Shown here in pieces: positions 53,768 to 63,412 of a DNA stretch of 64,000 bases. Each line of letters opens with the position of its first letter. Within the stretch, counting starts at the first letter, position 1. The position numbers and the translations under genes are program-made. The notes below the pieces were generated by a model. That model had not been told where the DNA came from, searched no databases, and saw only the letters and a list, made by a program, of their open reading frames with translations. Source of the stretch: Jiulongibacter sp024742395 (GTDB lineage: Bacteria; Bacteroidota; Bacteroidia; Cytophagales; Spirosomataceae). Location: contig OZ252236.1 of NCBI GenBank assembly GCA_965249455.1, positions 1,054,001 through 1,118,000 on the forward strand, written 5' to 3'.

Positions 53768-54367
53768 TTACTTGGCCGAGGTAGAATCGGCTTTTGCTTC
53801 ATCACCTTTACCATCTTTCTCTTTAGTGTACTTCTTATTTAGTCCTTCTAAAACCTCCTGAGTTATTTCAAGATTGTTTTTAGCGTACAAAACTCCTCCG
53901 CCTTTAGAGTAACCTATAACCATATCGTAGCGGTCATCTTTGTTGTACTCTTCAAGATACTCTTGAATTTTAGTCAGAATTTCATCAGTTCTTTGTGCTT
54001 GATCCTGAGCCAAACCGTTAGCGGCGTTGTCTCTGTACATAAGAATATCCTGCTCTTTTTTCTGTAATTGCTGTTGAGTAGTTTCTGCTTGCTGTTGCGT
54101 CATTCCGCCAGCCTGAATTCTACGTTGAAACAAGGCTACTTCATTTTGAAATGATTCAGATTTCTTTTTCAATTCGTTCTCAAGAGCGAATTGTCTGTTT
54201 TGAAACTCACTGACTACATCTTTGTATAATTCGTAATTATTAAGAAGAGTATCTGTGTTTACATAAACAATTCTACCTGATGACTGACCCGCCGTTCCTT
54301 CACTAGTTCCTTGTTTGCAAGATGCGAAAACGACACCAGCCAAGAGAATGATTGCTAATTGCTTCAT
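53768..54367 (-). CDS. OmpH/Skp-family lipoprotein
   Basis: 199 residues. Lipobox FASC (Cys near residue 17) makes it a lipoprotein, unlike soluble Skp. The OmpH fold is shown by GRIVYVNTDTLLNNYE at the start of the mature part, a long coiled-coil middle (QNEVALFQRRIQ and a Gln-rich stretch) and the conserved YDMVIGYSKGGGVLYAKNNL end. It would hold unfolded outer-membrane proteins in the periplasm. It has a good candidate promoter (54402-54409) and a terminator, so it is monocistronic. Confidence 0.9.
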   Translation of the reverse strand: MKQLAIILLAGVVFASCKQGTSEGTAGQSSGRIVYVNTDTLLNNYELYKDVVSEFQNRQFALENELKKKSESFQNEVALFQRRIQAGGMTQQQAETTQQQLQKKEQDILMYRDNAANGLAQDQAQRTDEILTKIQEYLEEYNKDDRYDMVIGYSKGGGVLYAKNNLEITQEVLEGLNKKYTKEKDGKGDEAKADSTSAK

Positions 54368-54401
54368 TTAATGCGTATTAATTGGTTTTTAAATTGAGGT
54401 G

Positions 54402-54409
54402 CAAATATA
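54402..54409 (-). promoter_or_regulatory. Candidate -7 box of the OmpH-like gene
   Basis: On the minus strand TATATTTG matches TAnnTTTG 34 bases before the start codon; the -33 element is unclear. Confidence 0.45.
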
Positions 54410-54516
54410 TGGTTTTTTAGTAATCTGATATCTAAATATTTCGCCGACCTTTTAATTAGGTGTTTATCAGTACAATAAATCAAGGACGATCAGCACTCAG
54501 ATAGTTCTTTGTTTCT

Positions 54517-54873
54517 TCATGAACCGATGTTCTTTAACCTGTATCCTGCAAAACCGGAAAGGCCTCCAATTAGGGTAGCAATAAAAGCACAAATTCCGAA
54601 AACTAACGCAGGGCTTCCTATAGGGCCTGCCCCCTCAGCACTGCTGGTAAATACCCCGGCCATTCGTGTAATAAAGTCTTGGTTTGAACTAAAATAGATG
54701 AAAAGGGCATAGCCAAGCCATAAGCTAGCGACAGCTAAGGAAGATTGAATAAAAGCTTCTTTAGAGGATGTTGCTTTCCACCGGCAGATTATCCAGGCGG
54801 TGGGAGCGATGATCCACCATGGGCCAAAAAAGGAAAGGGCGGCACCGAATATTAGAATCAATAAATAAATCAT
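54517..54873 (-). CDS. Small membrane protein downstream of the acylase
   Basis: 118 residues with three or four membrane helices (MIYLLILIFGAALSFFGPWW, a central segment ending LFIYFSS, and ALVFGICAFIATLIGGLSGF). No recognised family. Its ATG overlaps the acylase stop codon by 4 bp (ATGA), a classic sign of translational coupling. It may assist the acylase or be a separate membrane protein; there is no direct clue to its function. Confidence 0.75.
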   Translation of the reverse strand: MIYLLILIFGAALSFFGPWWIIAPTAWIICRWKATSSKEAFIQSSLAVASLWLGYALFIYFSSNQDFITRMAGVFTSSAEGAGPIGSPALVFGICAFIATLIGGLSGFAGYRLKNIGS

Positions 54874-57311
54874 TTCTTTGGTTTTAGGGTTTGGGTTAGA
54901 ACAATTTTATCAGATGATTCTGATGAGTTTTTAAGGAAAAGAAGCTCGTTTAATTCTCCGGACTCCCACTTAATTATCAAATCATCATAATGCTTACTAG
55001 CCGGATTTCCTGATTGTCCGCCAGGATAAATGCCATAAGCTCTAGGCCATTCTTTATCCAATTCTACGATCATTCGCCAAGATGGCCCCCATTTAGATTG
55101 TGTAGCGTTCACTATTCTCTTACCACCGCCATTTGTGATCGTATTATCACTAAAAGAAACGAAAGCCGGGATTAAATGTGAAATAGTCGTTTGCTTTACT
55201 TTGCTCCATTCCCAATTGCCTGAAACAGGACCATATGTTTTGCTGAGAGAATCAAGCGTGCTGGCAAAACTTGAAGAAACCACATCTGAAAGTACTTCAA
55301 CTTTGTCTTTTGTTTTTACATTGTCAAACCATTTAGAATTTGGTTGATTAGACATCAGTTCAAAAGTCTTTACCTCATCAGGATAAATCATGTTTTCTTC
55401 TTCCGGAAATTCATCATCCCATACTTCTTTCAGGAAAATTGCCAGCCAGGTCTCAAAAATGGAGGCGGCTTTAGAATTAGCTGCATTTTGGTAATTCCAT
55501 TTCTTAAGAATAGAAATGGCTTCCAGGTTTTTTGTTGTATCAATATTCTTTAAGAAGTAAGGAAGAAACCACTCTGCAGCCAGGTTATAATTGTCATTTT
55601 GTACACTTCTCAAACTGTCTGCGGTGGCCATACTCATTTTTGAAAGGCGTTTATTGATTTGCATGCCACGATAAGGCTCTGCTGAACTCCAGTCTATGTA
55701 ATACGGGTATTCTTCAGGATTTACAGGAGATTGATTCGCTGAACTAACGTAACCTCTTTCTGGATTCTTTACATGTGGGTTTTGTTCTGCCGGAATGTAG
55801 CCCTGCCAGTCATGGTCTGCCCGGGTTCCATCTAATAAAAATTTGCCTTGTGCATTCCATTTTAATGGAAATTTGCCATTTGGAGTAATAGCGATATCGT
55901 TTTGATTACTGGCAAAGATGAAGTTTTGTGCCGGTGCATTATAAAGCTTTAAGGCTGCCCGGTAGTCTTCATAATTTTTCGAATTATTTAACGAAGTAAA
56001 GCAAAGTAAATCAGAGGGAGTAGTGTCATGTGTTATCCATTTCATGGCATAACCTGCCGGCACACTTTTGTTAAAGTTTTTGTCAGATTCTTCTGTGTAA
56101 ATTACCGGACCATGATGGGTGCTTATCAAAGTGTCATTTACTACTTTACCTCCTTTCAATGTATAACTTTCTACCCTTTTGGTGGTTTTCTTCCATTGGT
56201 TGTCATGCCAATACTCGTTCATTGAAGCATCTTTGAACTTAATTTTGTAAAAGTCCATAACATCAGGCCCTACATTGGTTACCCCCCAGGCTATATCTTT
56301 ATTGAATCCAATGATTACGCCGGGAACACCCGGAAAGCACGTTCCATAAACATTAACATCTGGAGAATGTAGCTGTACCTGATACCAAATAGATGGGAAT
56401 GTCAGACCTAAATGTGGGTCATTGGAAAGTATAGGTAAACCTGTTGCAGATTTGGATCCTGCTACGGCCCAGTTGTTACTCCCAATTTCGGGACTAGGAT
56501 TTTTCAAATCAGCGGCAACAGACTTGTCTTCCGGAAAACTGGCAATAATATCGGGTGTTTCCGGAATCTCAAGAGGCTCAAAAAGCAAGGGACTGCCGTT
56601 CGGAATAATGGGATCCTCTAAACCTGGGTAATCAGGGAATAATTCATTGACCATTTCCAAACCATATTTTTGGGCTACCTGACTCATTCTGAAATCTGAG
56701 CTACCACCATTAAGCTGGTTTCTCATGTTCATTAGCATTAAAAAGGTCTTTTTAGGAGTCCATTTCTCCGGACTGTAACCTAAGATCTTGTATTCAATAG
56801 GCAGGTCTTTTTCATTTAAGGAACTGATGTAAGCGTTTACGCCTTCAGCATATGCCTCTAAATTGGCTTTTGCCTCTGGTGCTTCATCCAAACGTGCCAT
56901 CATGCCATCTGAGGCATGGTTCATTCCAGATCTTCTGTTGTACTGATCATAGGCTAGTGCTCTTTCTCCAACAATTTCAGTTAGCCTTCCGGCAGATACA
57001 TATGTGTAAAATTCCATTTGCCATAACCTGTCTGCAGCAACGGTGTATCCCTGAGCGTAATAAAGATCGTGATTGTTTTGAGCAAAAATATGTGGGATTC
57101 TATTGTCGTCAAATTTGATTTGAACTTCTTCCTGAAGGCCATCCAGATCTAACAGCTCTGGTAAGTCTTCTGCATTTTGCATGTTTTGCCAAAAGCCTGT
57201 AAAAGGACTAAATAGTTTGCCTAAGGCAGGCACTGTTCCTATCGGACTGCCAAGTAGGTAAAGAATTCCGGCCAAAAGCAGTGTAGGCCAGAGTGCTTTA
57301 AATATTTTCAT
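54870..57311 (-). CDS. Penicillin-acylase-family hydrolase (Ntn)
   Basis: 813 residues, a precursor cut into alpha and beta chains. The new N-terminal Ser nucleophile is Ser278 in EIGSNNWAVAGSKSATG, with the conserved SNDPHLGL following. One N-terminal membrane helix (about 7-22) anchors or exports it to the periplasm. Family members cleave amide-linked acyl groups from beta-lactams, acyl-homoserine lactones or acylated amino acids; the substrate here is open. The downstream small membrane protein overlaps by 4 bp. Confidence 0.94.
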   Translation of the reverse strand: MKIFKALWPTLLLAGILYLLGSPIGTVPALGKLFSPFTGFWQNMQNAEDLPELLDLDGLQEEVQIKFDDNRIPHIFAQNNHDLYYAQGYTVAADRLWQMEFYTYVSAGRLTEIVGERALAYDQYNRRSGMNHASDGMMARLDEAPEAKANLEAYAEGVNAYISSLNEKDLPIEYKILGYSPEKWTPKKTFLMLMNMRNQLNGGSSDFRMSQVAQKYGLEMVNELFPDYPGLEDPIIPNGSPLLFEPLEIPETPDIIASFPEDKSVAADLKNPSPEIGSNNWAVAGSKSATGLPILSNDPHLGLTFPSIWYQVQLHSPDVNVYGTCFPGVPGVIIGFNKDIAWGVTNVGPDVMDFYKIKFKDASMNEYWHDNQWKKTTKRVESYTLKGGKVVNDTLISTHHGPVIYTEESDKNFNKSVPAGYAMKWITHDTTPSDLLCFTSLNNSKNYEDYRAALKLYNAPAQNFIFASNQNDIAITPNGKFPLKWNAQGKFLLDGTRADHDWQGYIPAEQNPHVKNPERGYVSSANQSPVNPEEYPYYIDWSSAEPYRGMQINKRLSKMSMATADSLRSVQNDNYNLAAEWFLPYFLKNIDTTKNLEAISILKKWNYQNAANSKAASIFETWLAIFLKEVWDDEFPEEENMIYPDEVKTFELMSNQPNSKWFDNVKTKDKVEVLSDVVSSSFASTLDSLSKTYGPVSGNWEWSKVKQTTISHLIPAFVSFSDNTITNGGGKRIVNATQSKWGPSWRMIVELDKEWPRAYGIYPGGQSGNPASKHYDDLIIKWESGELNELLFLKNSSESSDKIVLTQTLKPKK

Positions 57312-57412
57312 AGATTAGGGTTAAATATTAGTAAGTTGATTACGCAAAATAGTAAAAAAATGGATTGAATCTTTTTATGCTGTAAAGTCGTTTCTAACTA
57401 AAAGGCATTTAT

Positions 57413-57916
57413 ATGATTTACCGACTTATTTTTTTTATGACATTATTTTTTGGGTTCATACCTTCTCAAGCTCAGGTTCAGAGTGGAGCTTTCAATGTTT
57501 TACTGAAAACAATGCTATCTGAGTCAATTCCCACTATAAGCATTGAGGAGCTTGAGCAAAAAGACTTATCAGAAATAGTCTTATTAGATGCCAGAGAGAA
57601 AGTAGAATACAATGTTAGTCATATTCAAAATGCCCGTTGGGTAGGCTATGATGACTTCAACCTAAACAGGGTAAAAGGAATTGATAAATCAAAAGAAATA
57701 GTAATTTATTGCTCAATAGGTGTTAGAAGTGAGAAAATAGGCGAGAAGCTAAAAGTGGCAGGCTACAGCAATGTAAAAAACCTTTACGGAAGCATTTTTG
57801 AGTGGGTTAATGAAGGAAATGCTGTATATGATAACTCAGGAAATAAAACCAGTAGGGTTCATGCCTACAATAAGAAGTGGGGTATTTGGCTGAATAAAGG
57901 TGATAAAGTGTATTAG
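57413..57916 (+). CDS. Periplasmic rhodanese-domain protein
   Basis: 167 residues. A signal peptide (to AQ, about residue 21) leads to one rhodanese domain with VLLDAREKVEYNVSHIQNA and the active-site loop CSIGVRSE carrying the catalytic Cys. Such proteins transfer sulfane sulfur or bind thiols. A C-terminal tail of about 25 residues (HAYNKKWGIWLNKG) is outside the core. It is divergent from the acylase and ends at a perfect 15-bp bidirectional terminator. Confidence 0.92.
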   Translation: MIYRLIFFMTLFFGFIPSQAQVQSGAFNVLLKTMLSESIPTISIEELEQKDLSEIVLLDAREKVEYNVSHIQNARWVGYDDFNLNRVKGIDKSKEIVIYCSIGVRSEKIGEKLKVAGYSNVKNLYGSIFEWVNEGNAVYDNSGNKTSRVHAYNKKWGIWLNKGDKVY

Positions 57917-57937
57917 ACAGGGTAAAAGATATCATGT

Positions 57938-57976
57938 AAAACAAAAGAAGCAGCCCATAGACTGCTTCTTTTGTTT
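57938..57976. terminator. Bidirectional terminator between rhodanese and porV
   Basis: A perfect 15-bp stem (AAACAAAAGAAGCAG / CTGCTTCTTTTGTTT) with an 8-base loop and A/T-rich arms lies between two convergent genes and works in both directions. Confidence 0.9.
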
Positions 57977-57997
57977 ATAAATGTTTTTTGGTATTGA

Positions 57998-59152
57998 CTA
58001 ATTCAAGCCATTATTTGGAGTAGCGTTACTTGCTGTCTTCGTTGGAATATTATAGTTCAAAGTAATTCTCCAGGTATTCGCCAATGGATTACCAGAAGTA
58101 GTAGGGATTAGATAAGCTAAATCCAAACCATAAAGTTCTTTCAATTTAAGGCCAGCACCCATGGTTACATACTTTCTTCCGCCTTTTGATACAGGCTCAA
58201 AGAAGTATCCGGCTCTTATGGCCATTAATTTTTGATAAATATACTCAGCACCAATAGAGCTTGTGAATTCTCTCATCTCTTCTCCAAATCCATCAGGAGC
58301 ATCACTAAATGATTTAAAGATAGCTTCTACTGTTCCGTACTTAGGTAAAGTACCGTCTTCTTGTGGTGTAGGAACTAATAATTTATTGAAGTCTAATAAG
58401 AAGTTAAACTGATTGCTTGGATCAGGGTTAATAGTAAACTTGGTTCCCAGTTTTAAATTCATGGGTAAGAAATACTCTTTATCTAAACCGTAATTTACTT
58501 TACCACCAATATTGCTTAAGGTCAGACCGAAAGCAATGTCATTTTTCTTCAATTCGTCAGAAGGGCGATCTTTGTGATAGTAAAAACTTAAATCTCCGGC
58601 AGCAGACTTTGCAGGTTTACTGGCTTGATTATTTACTACCTGGCTACCTATTAGGTTTGAGTTAATAAATTTCAAGTTTATACCTGCTGAGAAATCTTGG
58701 CCTAGCTTCATGGCGTATCCGGCTGCTAATGCAAATTCTCTTGATTGAAAATCACCCGCAAACGCCCCAGTGTTGGTAGTAAATTCTATTAAACCTTGAT
58801 TGAAATAAGTAAAACCTAGGGTTATGGCTTTTCCTTCACCTACTTTTTTGTAGGCAGAGGTGTTTAGAAGTCCCATATCTCCTACTAAATCTCTTAACCA
58901 TGGAGCATAAGAGAAGTTAATCCCTGCATCTTTTTCTGCATATGCCAATTTTGCCGTGTTCCAATAAACGGAGTTCACATCCGGAGAACTTGCCACTCCG
59001 GCATCACCCATTGCTGCGGCTCTGGAGTCAGGTGAGATGGTAAGAAAGGGCACTGCAGATGAGACAATACGGTAATTGTTAGTAATCTGTTGGCCGTGGG
59101 ATACGCTGGAAAAGACGCTTACCAGTAAAATAGCAATGAGACTGTTTCTCAT
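57998..59152 (-). CDS. porV: T9SS outer-membrane protein PorV
   Basis: 384 residues from the ATG at 59152, which gives a clear signal peptide (LIAILLVSVFSS, ending HGQQ); an upstream reading to 59269 would overlap porU and is rejected. The mature part follows PorV: AVPFLTISPDSRAAAMGDAG, then VNSVYWNTAKLAY, then a FadL-like barrel ending in RITLNYN. PorV carries T9SS cargo from the translocon to the PorU sortase. Its gene follows porU by 64 bp, the usual gene pair. Confidence 0.95.
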   Translation of the reverse strand: MRNSLIAILLVSVFSSVSHGQQITNNYRIVSSAVPFLTISPDSRAAAMGDAGVASSPDVNSVYWNTAKLAYAEKDAGINFSYAPWLRDLVGDMGLLNTSAYKKVGEGKAITLGFTYFNQGLIEFTTNTGAFAGDFQSREFALAAGYAMKLGQDFSAGINLKFINSNLIGSQVVNNQASKPAKSAAGDLSFYYHKDRPSDELKKNDIAFGLTLSNIGGKVNYGLDKEYFLPMNLKLGTKFTINPDPSNQFNFLLDFNKLLVPTPQEDGTLPKYGTVEAIFKSFSDAPDGFGEEMREFTSSIGAEYIYQKLMAIRAGYFFEPVSKGGRKYVTMGAGLKLKELYGLDLAYLIPTTSGNPLANTWRITLNYNIPTKTASNATPNNGLN

Positions 59153-59216
59153 ATTGTTTGAATAAGATTTTCTTTTTTGTGCTTCGAAGCGGGTCAAATT
59201 TACCATCTTTTTAATT

Positions 59217-62200
59217 CTATTTCCAAAATAACAATGGGCCGGAGGCTGCAGTTTGCTCATTATTTTCAAGATTACTCCCTGTTATTTTGTAAAAATACTT
59301 GCCATTAGTCCTTAAAAAAAGATCAACATTCGTACCAAAGCGAATCATTTTAGAACAAGAATAGCACTCTTTGGTTTCCTGGAAAATTCTCTGACCATTT
59401 GAATTAAAAAATGACAGGTCAAAACTCAGATTTTTTCCAATTCGGTTATGAGTAGCTTCTATGCTTAAAAGATCCTCTACAGGGTTGGGATAAAGCTCAT
59501 CGATCTTTATTGCAAAACTGTTTTGGTCCAGTGTTAATTTAAACGACTCCTCAGTTTTGTTATTATAGACATCTGAGATTTTTAGGGAAAGGTAATTAGT
59601 TTCAGTATCAGATAGCTCACTTAGAGTATAATTTATCTCTCCTTCTTTATAGCCATTGGTGCTTGTGTAGTAATTACTTAAATTGATTTTAGTTGAATCA
59701 TTTACAGTCAGAATGATAGCGTTTTCCTCGATGATTGAACTCAAATTTATGCCGCTTTCATCTTGCACATAAAGTGTCAAAAGACTGTTGTTTTGATCAA
59801 AGTTGTAATTCACCTGAGGGCCTTCTCTTTCTAATTCTGTGTCATTTTCAATTTCCCCTATTAGAAATTCCTTATTTCCGCCAATTGCATCCAGGGTACT
59901 GTCAGCGTTTACAGCATAAAAAAACAGCTGCCCGTTCCCTATTTTCTGATCAATGTTTTTAGGAACAATAAACTCTGTTTCAAAGACGCTATTCACGACT
60001 TTCACTCTTCCTTCATATAGTTTGTTCTCTGTTTCAGAATACAGCATTTTCGAATTGGTGGCATTCCCTAGAGTGCTCTTCTCTGTTGGTTTATCAAATA
60101 ATGAAATGTAGACAAAGCCATTAAAATTTGTACTTTCAACTTTCCCCTTCAGCCTGACCTTCGAAAGTCCTTTTATTTGATAGTCTATGGGCTTAGAATC
60201 ATTAATCGACTCTAAATTGATTTTTGTTTTTGGGTAGGTTAAAGCCATCGATGGATCACCCAGCAAAGAAAAATTCCGATTTATCTCACCTTCAATAGAA
60301 TTATTTTTGGTCACTTTGAAAAGGTCGCCCAATCTCGTAACGGAGCTATCATTTTTAAAGAGGTTTTCATAAAAAGCTTGATTGATTTTGAAGTTTGTGC
60401 TGGAAAAAACGGGCCTGGTGGTAGTCAGCAGTGCAATTGCCCCACCATCCGGATTAAGCAGTGCCAGTTCGGCTCCCGATACTACTGCTGGGTTATCATA
60501 CCTCCCAAATTCGCATGTGGCTGTAAATAAGATGGGCATCCGGTCAAAATTTGTCCACCGCACTATCTGGTCAATTGTTAGTAGTTTTTCGTCTGTCCAG
60601 CCGTCCTCAGAGCCGTGCCCATTGTAGTTAACAATAAAAGCCCCCTTTTTTATAGTTTCTTCAAAAGCTTTATTCGCTTCAGGAGCTCTCTCTCCAAGTT
60701 CTGTTTTGGTTTGAACAAAAGCATCTAAATAAATTTTACTGGCTTTAATAGCTTCACTTTGTTGCAGACTCAATTCAGAGAATTTTTCAGCATCTCTTTG
60801 ATGAATATTTAGATCTGCATCATCTGCTATAAAGCTTATGTTTCGTTTCCAGCTACCCATGGTGCGGGTAGAAGTGGAGTAATGCATAAGTTTTTCTACT
60901 ACTCTTTGGGCTTCAAGCCTATCTTTAACAGGCAGGCGGCCAACAGAGATATCTAAACTATGATCATTATTGGTGGTACTCTGCCATCTTCCATTAACAG
61001 ATTCGCCCTCTGGCCATTCACCTTCGTGGTCTTCCAGAAACCCGAAATAATCATCGGATGAAAAACTGTAAATAGGTTCTAAGGATTCTCTGCTTTCGTA
61101 GGTAGGGATCATTCTCGCAGGAAAAATGTAATTGATCCCGTTGTTATTTTTTGGGTCAAAGTTTGTGTCACCAAAAAGTAATAAATACTTAAATTTTGAA
61201 GGGTCTTTCTTCCACAGGTCTTTACAAAAATTTCTTATAGCCGTTGGGTCTGTTTTTCCGCCGGAATATTGATTGTAAACGCTTCTCAAGGGTACGGTAA
61301 GTACATCGAGTTTGTCAAAATTCTTGCGGAAATCAGCTAACAGTTCTGCTTCTTTTTTAAAATACTCGGGATAAACTATTAAGAGATTCGGTACTTCACT
61401 TTTAGTTATGTCTATGGGTGAAAAACTTTTTGGAATATCTGGCTTTAGGGTATTTGATAGGTCAAAAAAGGCAAGTTTTTGAAAATTTGGATTACCTCTA
61501 AGGGTAAACTGATTTTTTGTAGTTTTTGAAAGTATTTCAGGGTTCGTCCATCGGCTTACATCCCATATGAATTGACTTTCCTTTAATTCCGGAATGCTAA
61601 AAAATGATGATTCTTGTTTCAAGTAATACCCCTGATGTTGTGAAGGATAAAAAGCAATTTTTCTTTCACAAATTAACTCAATATAGTCTAAATATACCCC
61701 TGAAGAAATATCTATATCTTGTGGAAGCTGATAGGTTAATGAGATAGGCTCTTGTGCATTCTCAAACAGAAATTCTCCTTGACTTATTTCGCCTGCTCGG
61801 TTGTATCTTTTGAAGTAGTCGTTCCAGCGGTAGTTAATTAATTTTAAATCAATTGTCCCCAGATCTCTGAAGGCTGTTTTGACTAAAACTTGGGTGTCTT
61901 CATATGTTTGACTTACTACTTTTGTAAACAAAGAAACGGGCTTAGGTAAGTCTCTACCTATTATATTGAATTCCTTTTTGAACTCAGAAAAGAAATATTC
62001 TCCCAGCCATTCTCTGCCAGAATTAAGTACGTTGGTAAACTCAGGTTCATAGAACTCAAAATGTGCAAGTGTACCTATTTCGATTGTTGGGAGTTCTTTT
62101 AACTGAGACGCAGTAATTTTTTTCGAAGTCTCAGCAGAATTAAGCTGCATGAAGACGTAATTCTCTTTGGAATAAGGATGTTGTTTATGACTTAGGTTAG

Positions 62201-62558
62201 TTCCTGTGAATATCGTTTCATTCGGATCTTCGGCATAAAAAAGTAAATAGTCATCCTTATCAAAGGTGTTATCTTTATTATTTGAATACACTGGAATTTC
62301 CGTTAATTCGGCATCATTTTCGGCTGAATTACTTTGTGGAAGTAGCTTCTGAAATGAAGCAAAGAAGCGAATTTTGTCCGGGTGAAGTTTGTCAGTAGAA
62401 ATCCCGTTGGCTTTTAACCAGGCTCTATCTACTTTGTAAACCCCATTTTGAGTTATGGCTATCTTAAGCCAAACTCCACCTACAGGCCATTGAGCTTGTG
62501 CTCCAAATGCCAGGAGAAAGCATAGAAAGCAATATGTGAAATGCTTTAGGCTTTTCAT
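59217..62558 (-). CDS. porU: T9SS sortase PorU
   Basis: 1113 residues. A signal peptide (to AQAQ, about residue 23) precedes a beta-rich region and a gingipain-like C25 peptidase domain with His648 in NYNGHGSEDGW and Cys682 in ATCEFGRYD. The end (IDELYPNPVEDLLSIEA and on) is a T9SS C-terminal domain of its own. PorU cuts off the sorting domain of exported cargo and joins the cargo to A-LPS on the surface. It follows the sprT-like gene by 6 bp and precedes porV. The metallophosphoesterase at 34959 is a probable client. Confidence 0.96.
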   Translation of the reverse strand: MKSLKHFTYCFLCFLLAFGAQAQWPVGGVWLKIAITQNGVYKVDRAWLKANGISTDKLHPDKIRFFASFQKLLPQSNSAENDAELTEIPVYSNNKDNTFDKDDYLLFYAEDPNETIFTGTNLSHKQHPYSKENYVFMQLNSAETSKKITASQLKELPTIEIGTLAHFEFYEPEFTNVLNSGREWLGEYFFSEFKKEFNIIGRDLPKPVSLFTKVVSQTYEDTQVLVKTAFRDLGTIDLKLINYRWNDYFKRYNRAGEISQGEFLFENAQEPISLTYQLPQDIDISSGVYLDYIELICERKIAFYPSQHQGYYLKQESSFFSIPELKESQFIWDVSRWTNPEILSKTTKNQFTLRGNPNFQKLAFFDLSNTLKPDIPKSFSPIDITKSEVPNLLIVYPEYFKKEAELLADFRKNFDKLDVLTVPLRSVYNQYSGGKTDPTAIRNFCKDLWKKDPSKFKYLLLFGDTNFDPKNNNGINYIFPARMIPTYESRESLEPIYSFSSDDYFGFLEDHEGEWPEGESVNGRWQSTTNNDHSLDISVGRLPVKDRLEAQRVVEKLMHYSTSTRTMGSWKRNISFIADDADLNIHQRDAEKFSELSLQQSEAIKASKIYLDAFVQTKTELGERAPEANKAFEETIKKGAFIVNYNGHGSEDGWTDEKLLTIDQIVRWTNFDRMPILFTATCEFGRYDNPAVVSGAELALLNPDGGAIALLTTTRPVFSSTNFKINQAFYENLFKNDSSVTRLGDLFKVTKNNSIEGEINRNFSLLGDPSMALTYPKTKINLESINDSKPIDYQIKGLSKVRLKGKVESTNFNGFVYISLFDKPTEKSTLGNATNSKMLYSETENKLYEGRVKVVNSVFETEFIVPKNIDQKIGNGQLFFYAVNADSTLDAIGGNKEFLIGEIENDTELEREGPQVNYNFDQNNSLLTLYVQDESGINLSSIIEENAIILTVNDSTKINLSNYYTSTNGYKEGEINYTLSELSDTETNYLSLKISDVYNNKTEESFKLTLDQNSFAIKIDELYPNPVEDLLSIEATHNRIGKNLSFDLSFFNSNGQRIFQETKECYSCSKMIRFGTNVDLFLRTNGKYFYKITGSNLENNEQTAASGPLLFWK

Positions 62559-62564
62559 GAATGT

Positions 62565-63272
62565 TTAACGATCATTCAATAGGCTTATTTCTGCTAATAG
62601 CGGAATGGAATATTTTCTTTTGGTGCCTATTTCCAGACAAATGGCTCGGGTGCGTTTGGTTTCTAATTTCTGGAATGTACGTTTTTTAAATATAAAAGAT
62701 TGGCCTAAGTCTATCTCATCTAGGTGAATAGCGGCCATTTTTCTACCAGAATCAAAAGACTTTAAGGCTTTTATTAGTGTAGCATCTCTTGTAGAGGAGG
62801 CTTTAGGGTTAATCATATGAGCCGATAATGGCTTTAATATCTCAGCAGGAAATACTACTTCGTTCAGTAACGGAGCCATTAATTCTCTGAAAGCTTCTTT
62901 CCATTCTTCGCCATGAGGGAGTGTTTTCTTTCTTCGCTTTTCTCTGTAAGAGATAAAGACTCGTTGATGTGCCACTTCATGAATATAGGTGACTAAAAAG
63001 TTGTAAATATTCAGGTCATGATTCACGGTAATGGTATGATGACCATTTAAGTATTTGTAATTGCCTAAACAGGTACTACGGGTTCCAGTGATTTTAAAAG
63101 AAAAGGGGTGTTCTTCCCATAAAAGTACGGCATAATCCAAAGCTTCATTCGGGATTTTGGTTTCAAGCATATTTCTGAAGTCAATAGACGAAACTCTCTT
63201 TACCCTTGTTTGTCTTGGCAAACTGGCGGTTGCAACGGTCCTACTTTTAAACAGTCCTTTGAACTTTAACAT
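62565..63272 (-). CDS. SprT-like zinc metalloprotease-domain protein
   Basis: 235 residues. The zincin motif HEVAH is at residues 98-102, with the third ligand region probably HGEEW (120-124), as in SprT/Spartan-like proteins. The rest is basic, suggesting DNA or RNA contact. Bacterial SprT proteins are little studied; eukaryotic Spartan cleaves DNA-protein crosslinks. Here it is first in a transcript with porU (6-bp gap), as often seen in Bacteroidota, with a candidate promoter at 63304-63311. Confidence 0.88.
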   Translation of the reverse strand: MLKFKGLFKSRTVATASLPRQTRVKRVSSIDFRNMLETKIPNEALDYAVLLWEEHPFSFKITGTRSTCLGNYKYLNGHHTITVNHDLNIYNFLVTYIHEVAHQRVFISYREKRRKKTLPHGEEWKEAFRELMAPLLNEVVFPAEILKPLSAHMINPKASSTRDATLIKALKSFDSGRKMAAIHLDEIDLGQSFIFKKRTFQKLETKRTRAICLEIGTKRKYSIPLLAEISLLNDR

Positions 63273-63303
63273 ATACTTTATCTGACCTTTAGGAAAGGAA
63301 GCT

Positions 63304-63311
63304 CAAATCTA
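63304..63311 (-). promoter_or_regulatory. Candidate -7 box of the sprT-porU-porV operon
   Basis: On the minus strand TAGATTTG matches TAnnTTTG 31 bases before the sprT-like start. No strong -33 TTTG was seen. Confidence 0.45.
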
Positions 63312-63383
63312 ATCAATATTGCTTGGTACTAACTAAGAAATGGATTCGATCATTTAAGAGACAAAGGTTTGAACCAAAAGATT

Positions 63384-63391
63384 TAGATTTG
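63384..63391 (+). promoter_or_regulatory. Candidate -7 box of cysS
   Basis: TAGATTTG matches TAnnTTTG and ends 21 bases before the cysS start. The nearest upstream TTTG is only 12 bases away, so the spacing is not ideal. Confidence 0.45.
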
Positions 63392-63412
63392 TGCGGAATT
63401 TAAGCACATTGA

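Noticed and set aside
59153..59269. Upstream extension of porV
   Set aside because: It overlaps porU and would place 39 charged residues before a good signal peptide.
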